NCBI GenBank assembly: GCA_024803745.1
Contig: JANJXV010000159.1
Span: 1,734,498-1,798,497 of the forward strand
Reading direction: 5' to 3'
Origin: Megascapheus bottae
Taxonomy: Eukaryota; Chordata; Mammalia; Rodentia; Geomyidae
DNA length: 64,000 bases
In this document: piece after piece, positions 22,201-34,600 of the stretch
How positions within the stretch are numbered: the stretch's first letter is position 1
Layout: each line of letters starts with the position of its first letter
The notes under the pieces: generated by a model
Told to the model about the DNA's origin: nothing
Database searches by the model: none
The model's input: only the letters and a program-made list of their open reading frames with translations
Position numbers and translations under genes: made by a program

Positions 22201-24151
22201 GTGTGTGAAGTCACAGAATGGAGGTTTGTGTACTCAAAATGCAGGTGTTTGAAGTCAAAGAATGGAGGTGTGTGAAGTCATAGAATGGAAGTGTGTGAAG
22301 TCATAGAATGGAGGTGTGTGAACCCAGAATGCAGGTTTGTGAAGTCACAGAATGGAGGTGTGTGAAGTCATAGAATGGAGGTGTGTGAAGTCATAAAATG
22401 GAGGTGTGTGAATTCATAGAATGGAGGTGTGTGAAGTCACACTGGAGTTGTGTGAAGTCATATAATGGTTGTTTTTGATGTCAACGAATGGAGGTGTGTG
22501 AAGTCATAGAATGGAGGTGTGTGAAGTCAGATTGGAGGTGTGTGAAATCACAGAATGGAGGTGTGTCAACTCAGAAATGAGGTGTGTGAAGTCATAGAAT
22601 GGAGGTGTGTGAAGTCATAGAATGGAAGTGTGTGAAATCATACAATGGAGGTGTGTGAAGTCAAAGAACTGAGGTGTGTGAAGTCAGAATGGAGGTGTGT
22701 GAAGTCAGAATGGAGGTGTGTGAAGTCATAGAATGGAAGTGTGTGAAGTCATAGAATGGAGGTCTGTGAACTCAGAATGGGGGTTTGTGAAGTCATAGAA
22801 TGGAGGTGTGTGAAATCACAGAATGGAGGTGTGTGAATTCATAGAATGGAGGTGTGTGAAATCATAGGATCGAGGTGTGTGAAGTCACAGAATGGAGGTG
22901 TGTGAAGTCACATAATGGAGGTGTGTGAAGTCACAGAATGGAGGTGTGTGAACACAGAATGGAGGTGTGTGAAGCCACAGAATGGAGGTTTGTGAAGTCA
23001 CAGAATGGATGTGTGTGAAGTCACATAATGGAGGTGTGTGAAGTCACAGAATGGAGGTGTGTGAACACAGAATGGAGGTGTGTGAAGCCACAGAATGGAG
23101 GTTTGTGAAGTCACAGAATGGAGATGTGTGAAGTCAATTTGAAGGTGTGTGAACTCATAGAATGGAGGTGTGTGAACTCATAGAATGGATGTTTGTGAAG
23201 TCTGGAATGGCGCTGTGTGAAGTCAAAGAATGGTGGTGTGTGAAGTGAAACAATAGAGGTGTGTGAAGTCACAGCATGGAGGTGTGTGAAGTCACAGATT
23301 GGAAGTGTGTGAAGGCAAAACGGAGGTGTGTGAAGTCACAGAATGGAGGTGTGTGAAGTCACAGAATGGAGGTGTGTGAAGTCAAAAAGGTGATGTGTGA
23401 AGTCACAGAAAGGAGGTGTGTGAATTCATAGAATGGAGCTTTGTGAAGTCAGAATGGAGGTGTGTGAAGTCAGAATGGAGGTGTGTGAAGTCACAGAATG
23501 GAGGTGTGTGAAGTCATAGAATGGAGGTGTGTGAAATCATAGAATGGAGGTGTGTGAAGTCAGAATGGAGGTGTGTCAAGTCACAGAATTGAGGTGTGTG
23601 AAGTCAGAGAATGGAGGTGTGTGAAGTCAGAATGAAGGTGTGTGAAGTCACAGAAAGGAGGTGTGTGAAGTCACAGTATGGATGTTTCTGAAGTAAGAAT
23701 GAAGGTGTTTGAAGTCATAGAATGGAGGTGTGTGAAGTCAAAGAATGGAGGTGTGTGAAGTCATAGAATGTAGGTGTGTGAAGTCATAGAATTGAGGTGT
23801 GTGAATCATAGAATAGAGGTGTGTGAAGTCACAGAATGGAGATATGTGAACACATAGAATGGAGTTGTGTGACGTCACAATGGAAGTGTGTGAAGTCACA
23901 GAATGGAGGTGTGAGAAGTCACAGAATGGAGGTGTGTGAAGTCATAAAATGAAGTTGTGTGAAGTCAGAATGAAGGTGTGTGAAGTCACAGAATGGAGGT
24001 GTGTGAACTCAGAATGGAGGTGTGTGAAGTCATAGATGGAGGTGTGTGAAGTCATAGTATGGAGGTGTGTGAAATCACAGAATGGAGTTTTGTGAAGTCA
24101 CAGAATGGAGCTGTGTGAAGTCAGAAGGGAGGTTTGTGAAGTCATAGAATG
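19107..24151. repeat. 5,045-bp tandem duplication, first copy
   Basis: Ordered markers (TCATATAGTATAGG at about 19,367; GGTTGCGAAG near 20,766; CTGGAATGGCGCTG near 23,205; the TGACGTCA pair) all recur 5,045 bp downstream. I found no differing base in the parts I aligned by eye. Boundaries are placed within identical monomers near 19,107 and 24,151. Confidence 0.85.
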
Positions 24152-27100
24152 GAGGTGTGTGAAGTCATAGAATTGAGGTGTGTGAAGTCATAGAATGGAG
24201 GTGTGTGAAGTCATAAAATGGAGGTGTGTGAATTCATAGAATGGAGGTGTGTGAAGTCACAATGGAGTTGTGTGAAGTCATACAATGGTTGTTTTTGATG
24301 TCAACGAATGGAGGTGTGTGAAGTCATAGAATGGAGGTGTGTGAAGTCAAAGAACTGAGGTGTGTGAAGTCAGAATGGAGGTGTGTGAAGTCAGAATTGA
24401 GGTGAGTGAAGTCATATAGTATAGGTGTGTGAAGTCATAGAAGGGAGGTGTGTGAAGTCAGATTGGAGGTGTGTGAAATCAAAGAATGGAGGTGTGTGAA
24501 GTCACAGAATGGAGGTGTGTGAAGTCATAGAATGGAAGTGTGTGAAAACATTGAATGGAGGTGTGTGAAGTCACAGAATTGAGGTGTGTGAAGTCAGAAT
24601 GGAGGTGTGTGAAGTCAGAATGGAGGTGAGTGAAGTCACAGAATGGAGGTGTGTGAAGTCATAGAATGGAGGTCTGTGAACTCAGAATGGAGGTGTGTGA
24701 AGTCAGAATGGAGGTGTGTCAAGTCACAGAATTGAGGTGTGTGAAGTCACAGAATGGAGGTGTGTGAAGTCAGAATGAAGGTGTGTGAAGTCACAGAGGA
24801 GGTGTGTGAAGTCACAGAATGGATGATTGTGAAGTAAGAATGAAGGTGTTTAAAGTCATAGAATGGAGGTGTGTGAAGTCAAAGAATGGAGGTGTGTGAA
24901 GTCATAGAATGGAGGTGTGTGAAGTCATAGAATGGAAGTGTGTGAAATCATAGAATGGATGTGTGTGAAGTCAAAGAACTGAGGTGTGTGAAGTCAGAAT
25001 GGAGGTGTGTGAAGTCAGAATTGAGGTGAGTGAAGTCATATAATATAGGTGTGTGAAGTCATAGAAGGGAGGTGTGTGAAGTCAGATTGGAGGTGTGTGA
25101 AATCAAAGAATGGAGGTGTGTGAAGTCACAGAATGGAGGTGTGTGAAGTCATAGAATGGAAGTGTGTGAAAACATTGAATGGAGGTGTGTGAAGTCACAG
25201 AATGGAGGTGTGTGAAGTCAGAATGGAGGTGTGTGAAGTCAGAATGGAGGTGAGTGAAGTCATAGAATGGAGGTGTGTGAAGTCATAGAATGGAGGTCTG
25301 TGAACTCAGAATGGAGGTTTGTGAAGTCATAGAATGGAGGTGTGTGAAGACACAGAATGGAGGTGTGTGAAGTCATAGAATGGAGGTGTGTGAAATCATA
25401 AAATGGAGGTGTGTGAATTCATAGAATGGAGGTGTGTGAAGTCACAATGGAATTGTGTGAAGTCATAGAATGGTTGTTTTTGATGTCAACGAATGGAGGT
25501 GTGTGAAGTCATAGAATGGAGGTGTGTGAAGTCATATAATGGAAGTGTGTGAAATCATAGAATGGATGTGTGTGAAATCAAAGAACTGAGGTGTGTGAAG
25601 TCAGATTGGAGGTGTGTGAAATCACAGACTGGAGGTTTGTCAACTCAGAAAGGAGGTGTGTGAAATCATAGAATGGATGTGTGTGAAGTCAAAGAACTGA
25701 GGTGTGTGAAGTCAGAATGGAGGTGTGTGAAGTCAGAATGGAGGTGTGTGAAGTCATAGAAAGGAAGTGTGTGAAGTCATAGAATGGAGGTCTGTGAACT
25801 CAGAATGGGGGTTGCGAAGTCATAGAATGGAGATGTGTGAAGTCAAATTGGAGGTGTGTGAACTCAGAGAATGGAGGTGTGTGAACTCATAGAATGGAGG
25901 TTTGTGAAGTCATGGAATGGCGGTGTGTGAAGTCAAAGAATGGAGGTGTGTGAAGTGAAACAATATAGGTGTGTGAAGTTACAGAATGGAGGTGTGTGAA
26001 GTCACAGATTGGAAGTGTGTGAAGGCAAAACGGAGGTGTGTGAAGTCACAGAATGGAGGTGTGTGAAGTCACAGAATGGAGGTGTGTGAAGTAAAAAATG
26101 TGGTGTGTGAAGTCACAGAATGGAGGTGTGTGAATTCATAGAATGGAGGATTGTGAAGTCAGAATGGAGGTGTGTGAAGTCAGAATGGAGGGGTGTGAAG
26201 TCAGAATGGAGGTGTGTGAAGTCACAGAATGGAGGTGTGTGAAGTCATAGAATGGAGGTGTGTGAAATCATAGAATGGAAGTGTGTGAAGTCAGAATGGA
26301 GGTGTGTCAAGTCACAGAATTGAGGTGTGTGAAGTCACAGAATGGAGGTGTGTGAAGTCAGAATGAAGGTGTGTGAAGTCACAGAGGAGGTGTGTGAAGT
26401 CACAGAATGGATGATTGTGAAGTAAGAATGAAGGTGTTTAAAGTCATAGAATGGAGGTGTGTGAAGTCAAAGAATGGAGGTGTGTGAAGTCAAAGAATGG
26501 AGGTGTGTGAAGTCATAGAATTGAGGTGTGTGAAGTCATAGAATGGAGGTGTGTGAAGTCACAGAATGGAGGTGTGTGAAGTCAGAACGGAGTTGTGTGA
26601 AGTCATAGACTGAGGTGGGTGAAGTCATAGAAAGGAGGTGTGGGAAGTCATAGAATGGAGGAGTGTGAAGTCATAGAGTGGAGGTGAGTGAAGTCACAGA
26701 TTCGAGGTCTGTGATGTCATAGAATGGAGATGTGTGAAGTGAGAATGGAGGTATGTGAAATCATAGAATGGAGATGTGTGAACACATAGAATGGAGTTGT
26801 GTGACGTCACCATGGAAGTGTGTGAAGTCATAGAATGGAGGTGTGAGAAGTCACAGAATGGAGGTGTGTGAAGTCATAAAATGAAGGTGTGTGAAGTCAG
26901 AATGGAGGTGTGTGAAGTCACAGAATGGAGGTGTGTGAACTCAGAATGGAGGTGTGTGAAGTCATAGATGGAGGTGTGTGAAGTCATAGTATGGAGGTGT
27001 GTGAAATCACAGAATGGAGTTTTGTGAAGTCACAGAATGGAGCTGTGTGAAGTCAGAACGGAGGTGTGTGAAGTCATAGAATGGAGGTGTGTGATGTCAG

Positions 27101-29196
27101 AATGGAGGTGTGTGAACTCATAGAATGGAGGTGTCTGAAGTCCCAGAATGTAGGTGTGTGAATTCATAGAGTGGAGGTGTGTGAAGTCATAGAATTGAGG
27201 TGTATGAAGTCATAGAATGGAGGTGTGTGAATTCATAGATTGGAGGTGTGTGAAGTCACAGAATGGAGGTTTGTGTACTCAAAATGCAGGTGTTTGAAGT
27301 CAAAGAATGGAGGTGTGTGAAGTCATAGAATGGAAGTGTGTGAAGTCATAGAATGGAGGTGTGTGAACCCAGAATGCAGGTTTGTGAAGTCACAGAATGG
27401 AGGTGTGTGAAGTCATAGAATGGAGGTGTGTGAAGTCATAAAATGGAGGTGTGTGAATTCATAGAATGGAGGTGTGTGAAGTCACACTGGAGTTGTGTGA
27501 AGTCATATAATGGTTGTTTTTGATGTCAACGAATGGAGGTGTGTGAAGTCATAGAATGGAGGTGTGTGAAGTCAGATTGGAGGTGTGTGAAATCACAGAA
27601 TGGAGGTGTGTCAACTCAGAAATGAGGTGTGTGAAGTCATAGAATGGAGGTGTGTGAAGTCATAGAATGGAAGTGTGTGAAATCATACAATGGAGGTGTG
27701 TGAAGTCAAAGAACTGAGGTGTGTGAAGTCAGAATGGAGGTGTGTGAAGTCAGAATGGAGGTGTGTGAAGTCATAGAATGGAAGTGTGTGAAGTCATAGA
27801 ATGGAGGTCTGTGAACTCAGAATGGGGGTTTGTGAAGTCATAGAATGGAGGTGTGTGAAATCACAGAATGGAGGTGTGTGAATTCATAGAATGGAGGTGT
27901 GTGAAATCATAGGATCGAGGTGTGTGAAGTCACAGAATGGAGGTGTGTGAAGTCACATAATGGAGGTGTGTGAAGTCACAGAATGGAGGTGTGTGAACAC
28001 AGAATGGAGGTGTGTGAAGCCACAGAATGGAGGTTTGTGAAGTCACAGAATGGATGTGTGTGAAGTCACATAATGGAGGTGTGTGAAGTCACAGAATGGA
28101 GGTGTGTGAACACAGAATGGAGGTGTGTGAAGCCACAGAATGGAGGTTTGTGAAGTCACAGAATGGAGATGTGTGAAGTCAATTTGAAGGTGTGTGAACT
28201 CATAGAATGGAGGTGTGTGAACTCATAGAATGGATGTTTGTGAAGTCTGGAATGGCGCTGTGTGAAGTCAAAGAATGGTGGTGTGTGAAGTGAAACAATA
28301 GAGGTGTGTGAAGTCACAGCATGGAGGTGTGTGAAGTCACAGATTGGAAGTGTGTGAAGGCAAAACGGAGGTGTGTGAAGTCACAGAATGGAGGTGTGTG
28401 AAGTCACAGAATGGAGGTGTGTGAAGTCAAAAAGGTGATGTGTGAAGTCACAGAAAGGAGGTGTGTGAATTCATAGAATGGAGCTTTGTGAAGTCAGAAT
28501 GGAGGTGTGTGAAGTCAGAATGGAGGTGTGTGAAGTCACAGAATGGAGGTGTGTGAAGTCATAGAATGGAGGTGTGTGAAATCATAGAATGGAGGTGTGT
28601 GAAGTCAGAATGGAGGTGTGTCAAGTCACAGAATTGAGGTGTGTGAAGTCAGAGAATGGAGGTGTGTGAAGTCAGAATGAAGGTGTGTGAAGTCACAGAA
28701 AGGAGGTGTGTGAAGTCACAGTATGGATGTTTCTGAAGTAAGAATGAAGGTGTTTGAAGTCATAGAATGGAGGTGTGTGAAGTCAAAGAATGGAGGTGTG
28801 TGAAGTCATAGAATGTAGGTGTGTGAAGTCATAGAATTGAGGTGTGTGAATCATAGAATAGAGGTGTGTGAAGTCACAGAATGGAGATATGTGAACACAT
28901 AGAATGGAGTTGTGTGACGTCACAATGGAAGTGTGTGAAGTCACAGAATGGAGGTGTGAGAAGTCACAGAATGGAGGTGTGTGAAGTCATAAAATGAAGT
29001 TGTGTGAAGTCAGAATGAAGGTGTGTGAAGTCACAGAATGGAGGTGTGTGAACTCAGAATGGAGGTGTGTGAAGTCATAGATGGAGGTGTGTGAAGTCAT
29101 AGTATGGAGGTGTGTGAAATCACAGAATGGAGTTTTGTGAAGTCACAGAATGGAGCTGTGTGAAGTCAGAAGGGAGGTTTGTGAAGTCATAGAATG
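24152..29196. repeat. 5,045-bp tandem duplication, second copy
   Basis: Second copy of the unit. At its end (about 29,190) the sequence continues into GTCAGAATGG and the D-type LTR. The first copy at the equivalent point (about 24,150) instead jumps back to TCATAGAATTGAGG. That is the junction expected of unequal exchange. The 55-62 kb block has a single copy with the LTR-joined ending. Confidence 0.85.
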
Positions 29197-29473
29197 GAGG
29201 TGTGTGAAGTCAGAATGGAGGTGTGTGAACTCATAGAATGGAGGTGTGTGAAGTCACAATGGAGGTGTGTGAAGTCATAGAATGGAGGTGTGTGAAGTCA
29301 CAGAATGGAGGTGTGTGAATTCATAGAATGGAGGTGTGTGAAGTCATAGAATGGAGGTGTGTGAAGTCATAGAATGGAGGTGTGTGAATTCATAGAATGG
29401 AGGTGTGTGAAGTCCAAGAATGGAGGTGTGTGAAGTCAAAGAATGGAGGTGTGTGAAGTCACAGAATGGAGGT

Positions 29474-29792
29474 TGCCGGGGCCAACCGGCGGCAAACCAG
29501 GGTTCGCAGATTGGGGTTCCTTAAATCGGGGGCAAGGACTAGCAAGAAATAGAAGAGAGACAGACACAGCGGGTCCGGGATGTCCACAGTCCAGGTAAAG
29601 ATTGCCGAGACTGCCGGTTTATTTTCCACTCCCCCTTCTTCCCTCCTCCTGACCCAGGGAACCTCCAGGTGTTACATTCATATGGTAATTCTCAGGTCAT
29701 TTGCATAGAATAGGGCCAGAAAGCAATAAGACAATAAAGCCATCGTCTGATGCAAGCCAAGGTAGAGTTTGATTCCACTCTGGCTCACAACA
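29474..29792 (-). mobile_element. Solo LTR copy 6 (type D)
   Basis: Flanked by GGAGGT at 29,468-29,473 and 29,793-29,798. Type D bases: offset 17 C, 49 T, 113 A (CpG lost), 245 A, 284 C, 292 G. Copy 13 shares all of these. Confidence 0.85.
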
Positions 29793-31326
29793 GGAGGTGT
29801 GTGAAGTCACAGAATTGAAGTGTGTGAAGTCAAAATGGAGGTGTGTGAAGTCACAGAATGGAAGTCTGTGAAGACACAGAATAGAGGTGTGTGAAGTCAG
29901 AATGGAGGTGTGTGAAGTCAGAATGGAGGTGTGTGAAATCATAGAATGGAGGTGTGTGAAGCCACAACGCAGGTGTGTGCACTCATGGAATGAAGGTGTG
30001 TGAAGTAAAAGTGAAGGTGTGTGAAGTCATAGAATGGAGGTGTGTGAAGTCATAGAATGGAGGTGTGTGAAGTCACAGAATGGAGGTGTGTGAAGTCATA
30101 GAATGGAGGTGTGTGAAGTCACAGAATGGAGGTGTGTGAAGTCATAGAATGGAGGTGTGTGAAGTCATAGAATGGAGACGTGTGAAGTAATAGAATGGAT
30201 GACTGTGAACTCAGAATTGAGGTTTGTGAAGTCATAGAATGGAGGTGTGTGAAGTCACAGAATGGAGGTGTGTGAAGTCATAGAATGGAGGTGTGTGAAG
30301 TCATAAAATGGAGGTGTGTGAATTCATAGAATGGAGGTGTGTGAAGTCACAATGGAGTTGTGTGAAGTCATAGAATGGTTGTTTTTGATGTCAACGAATG
30401 GAGGTGTGTGAAGTCATAGAATGGAGGTGTGTGAAGTCATAGAATGGAGGTGTGTGAAATCATAAAATGGAAGTGTGTGAAGTAAAAGAATTGAGGTGTG
30501 TGAAGTCAGAATGGAGGTCTGTGAACTCAGAATGGAGGTGTGTGAAGTCACAGAATGGAGGTGTGTGAACTCAGAATGGAGGTGTGTGAAGTCACAGAAT
30601 GGAGGTTTGTGAAGTCATAGAATGGAGGTGTGTGAAGTCAGAGAATGGATGTTTCTGAAGTAAGAACGGAGGTGTGTCAACTCATAGAATGGAGGTGTGT
30701 GAAGTCAAATTGGAGGTGTGTGAAGTCAAAGAATGGAGGTGTGTGAAGTGAAACAATAGAGGTGTGTGAAGTCACAGAATGGAGGTGTGTGAAGTCACAG
30801 AATGGAAGTGTGTGAAGTCAAAACGGAGGAGTGTGAAGTCACAGAATGGAGGTGTGTGAAGTCATAGAATGGAGGTGTGTGAAGTCCAAAAGGTGGTGTG
30901 TGAAGTCACAGAATGGAGGTGTGTGAAGTCATAATGGAGGTGTGTGAAATCACAGAATGGAGGTGTGTGAATTCATAGAACGGAGGTGTGTGAAGTCATA
31001 GGATCGAGGTGTGTGAAGTCACAGAGTGGAGGTGTGTGAAGTCACAGAATGGAGGTGTGTGAAGTCACAGAATGCAGGTGTGTGAACTCAGAATGGAGGT
31101 GTGTCAAGTCACAGAATTGAGGTGTGTGAAGTCATAGAATGGAGGTGTGTGAAGTCAGAATGGAGGTGTGTGAACTCATAGAATGGAGGTGTGTGAAGTC
31201 ACAATGGAGGTGTGTGAAGTCATAGAATGGAGGTGTGTAAATTCATAGAATGGAGGTGTGTGAAGTCCAAGAATGGAGGTGTGTGAAGTCAAAGAATGGA
31301 GGTGTGTGAAGTCACAGAATGGAGGT
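29793..31326. repeat. Array segment between LTR copies 6 and 7
   Basis: Monomers only. This segment and the one after LTR 7 are a tandem pair of about 1,853-bp period: the T-rich monomer near 30,378 matches one near 32,231. A run of six perfect consensus monomers lies near 30,032-30,170, followed by the odd GAGACGTGTG and GATGACTGTG monomers. Confidence 0.88.
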
Positions 31327-31645
31327 TGCCGGGGCCAACCGGCGGCAAACCAGGGTTCGCAGATTGGGGTTCCTGAAATCGGGGGCAAGGACTAGCAAGA
31401 AATAGAAGAGAGACAGACACAGCGGGTCCGGGATGTCCGCAGTCCAGGTAAAGATTGCCGAGACTGCCGGTTTATTTTCCACTCCCCCTTCTTCCCTCCT
31501 CCTGACCCAGGGAACCTCCAGGTGTTACATTCATATGGTAATTCTCAGGTCATTTGCATAGAATAGGGCCAGAAAGCAATAAGACAATAAAGCCATCGTC
31601 TGATGCAAGCCAAGGTACAGTTTGATTCCACTCTGGCTCACAACA
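31327..31645 (-). mobile_element. Solo LTR copy 7 (type E)
   Basis: Flanked by GGAGGT at 31,321-31,326 and 31,646-31,651. It has offset 17 C, 129 T, 245 A, 284 C and none of the private changes of types B, C, D or F. It may be close to the ancestral sequence for the B/D/E group. Confidence 0.85.
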
Positions 31646-34600
31646 GGAGGTGTGTGAAGTCACAGAATTGAAGTGTGTGAAGTCAAAATGGAGGTGTGTG
31701 AAGTCACAGAATGGAAGTCTGTGAAGACACAGAATAGAGGTGTGTGAAGTCAGAATGGAGGTGTGTGAAGTCAGAATGGAGGTGTGTGAAATCATAGAAT
31801 GGAGGTGTGTGAAGCCACAACGCAGGTGTGTGAACTCATGGAATGAATGTGTGTGAAGTAAAATTGCAGGTGTGTGAAGTCATAGAATGGAGGTGTGTGA
31901 AGTCATAGAATGGAGGTGTGTGAAGTCACAGAATGGAGGTGTGTGAAGTCATAGAATGGAGGTGTATGAAGTCACAGAATGGAGGTGTGTGAATTCATAG
32001 AATGGAGGTGTGTGAAGTCATAGAATGGAGGTGTGTGAAGTAATAGAATGGAGGACTGTGAACTCAGAATTGAGGTTTGTGAAGTCATAGAATGGAGGTG
32101 TGTGAAGTCACAGAATGGAGGTGTGTGAAGTCATAGAATGGAGGTGTGTAAAGTCATAAAATGGAGGTGTGTGAATTCATAGAATGGAGGTGTGTGAAGT
32201 CACACTGGAGTTGTGTGAAGTCATAGAATGGTTGTTTTTGATGTCAACGAATGGAGGTGTGTGAAGTCATAGAATGGAGGTGTGTGAAGTCAGATTGGAG
32301 GTGTGTGAAATCACAGAATGGAGGTGTGTCAACTCAGAAATGAGGTGTGTGAAGTCATAGAATGGAGGTGTGTGAAGTCATAGAATGGAGGTGTGTGAAA
32401 TCATAAAATGAAAGTGTGTGAAGTCAAAGAATTGAGGTGTGTGAAGTCAGAATGGAGGTGTGTGAAGTCAAAATGGAGGTGTGTGAAGTCATAGAATGGA
32501 AGTGTGTGAAGTCATAGAATGGAGGTCTGTGAACTCAGAATGGAGGTGTGTCAAGTCACAGAATCGAGGTGTGTGAACTCAGAATGGAGGTGTGTGAAGT
32601 CACAGAATGGAGGTTTGTGAAGTCATAGAATGGAGGTGTGTGAAGTCAGAGAATGGATGTTTCTAAAGTAAGAATGGAGGTGTGTGAACTCATAGAATGG
32701 AGGTGTGTGAAGTCAAATTGGAGGTGTGTGAAGTCAAAGAATGGAGGTGTGTGAAGTGAAACAATAGAGGTGTGTGAAGTCACAGAATGGAGGTGTGTGA
32801 AGTCACAGAATGGAAGTGTGTGAAGTCAAAACGGAGGTGTGTAAAGTCACAGAATGGAGGTGTGTGAAGTCATAATGGAGGTGTGTGAAATCACAGAATG
32901 GAGGTGTGTGAATTCATAGAACGGAGGTGTGTGAAGTCATAGGATCGAGGTGTGTGAAGTCACAGAGTGGAGGTGTGTGAAGTCACAGAATGGAGGTGTG
33001 TGAAGTCACAGAATGGAGGTGTGTGAACTCAGAATGGAGGTGTGTGAAGACACAGAATGGAGGTGTGTGAAGTCATAGAATGGAAGTGTGTGAAGTCATA
33101 GAATGGAGGTGTGTAAAATCATAAAATGGAGGTGTGTGAACTCATAGAATGGAGGTGTGTGAAGTCAAAATGGAGTTGTGTGAAGTCATAGAATGGTGTT
33201 TTTTGATGTCAACGAATGGAGGTGTGTGAAGTCATAGAATGGAGGCGTGTGAAGTCAGATTGGAGGTGTGTGAAATCACAGAATGGAGGTGTGTGAAGTC
33301 ACAGAATGGAGTTGTGTGAACTCAGAATGTAGGTGTGTGAAGCCACAGAATGTAGGTGTGTGAAGTCATAGAATGGAAGTGTGTGAAATCATAGAATGGA
33401 GGTGTGTGAAGTCACAGATTACGGTGTGTGAAGTCAGAATGGAGGTGTGTGAAGTCAGAATGGAGGTGTGTGAAGTCATAGAATGGAGGTGTGTGAAGTC
33501 ATAGAATGAAGGTCTGTGAACTCAGAATGGAGGTTTGTGAAGTCATAGAATTGAGGTGTGTGAACTCAGAATGGAGGTGTGTGAAGTCACAGAATGCAGG
33601 TGTGTGAAGTCATAGAATGGAGGTTTGTAAAATCACAGAATGGAGGTGTGTTAATTCATTGAATGGAGGTGTGTGAAGTCATAGGATCGAGGTGTGTGAA
33701 GTCACAGAATGGAGGTGTGTGAAGTCACAGAATGGAGGTGTGTGAAGTCATAGAATGGAGGTGTGTGAATTCAGAATGGAGGTGTGTGAAGCCACAGAAT
33801 GGAGGTGTGTGAAGTCACAGAATGGAGGTGTGTGAAGTCAGAATGAAGGTGTGTGAAATCACAGAATGGAGGTAAGTGAAGTCAGAGAATGGATGTTTGT
33901 GAAGTAAGAATGAAGGTGTTTGAAGTCATAGAGTGGAGGTGTGTGAAGTCACAGAATGCAGGTGTGTGAAGTCATAAAATGGAGGTGTGTGAACTCATAG
34001 AACGGAGGTGTGTGAAGTTAAAATGGAGTTGTGTGAAGTCATAGAATGGTGGTTTTTGATGTCAACGAATGGAGGTGTGTGAAGTCACAGAATGGAGGTG
34101 TGTGAACTCAGAATGGAGGTGTGTGAAGTCACAGAATGGAGGTTTGTGAAGTCATAGAATGGAAGTGTGTGAAGTCACAGAATGGAGGTGTGTGAACTCA
34201 GAATGGAGGTGTGTGAAGTCACAGAATGGAGGTTTGTGAAGTCATAGAATGGAGGTGTGCGAAGTCAGACAATGGAGGTGTGTGAAGTCAGAATGAAGGT
34301 GTGTGAAGTCACAGAAAGGAGGTGTGTGAAGTCACAGAATGGATGTTTGTGAAGTAAGAATGAAGGTGTTTGAAGTCATAGAATTGAGGTGTGTGAAGTC
34401 ACAGAATGGAGGTGTGTGAAGTCAGAATGGAGGAGTGTGAAGTCATAGACTGAGGTGGGAGAAGTCATAGAAAGGAGGTGTGGGAAGTCATAGAATAGAG
34501 GAGTGTGAAGTCATAGAGTGGAGGTGAATGAAGTCACAGATTCGAGGTCTGTGATGTCATAGAATGGAGGTGTGTGAAGTTAGAATGGAGGTGTGTGAAA

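Larger units (their letters stand above)
17936..29473. repeat. 11.5-kb LTR-free array segment between copies 5 and 6
   Basis: The longest stretch here without an LTR. Most of it is a 5,045-bp unit present twice. Near 19,290-19,300 about 134 bp (markers AGATTGG, CTCAACTCAGAAATG) are missing relative to 56,860-56,995. TGACGTCA sites lie at 18,845, 21,757, 23,870, 26,812 and 28,915. Those at 21,757 and 26,812 are followed by CC instead of CA, a variant confined to this unit and its copy at 59,451. Confidence 0.9.
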
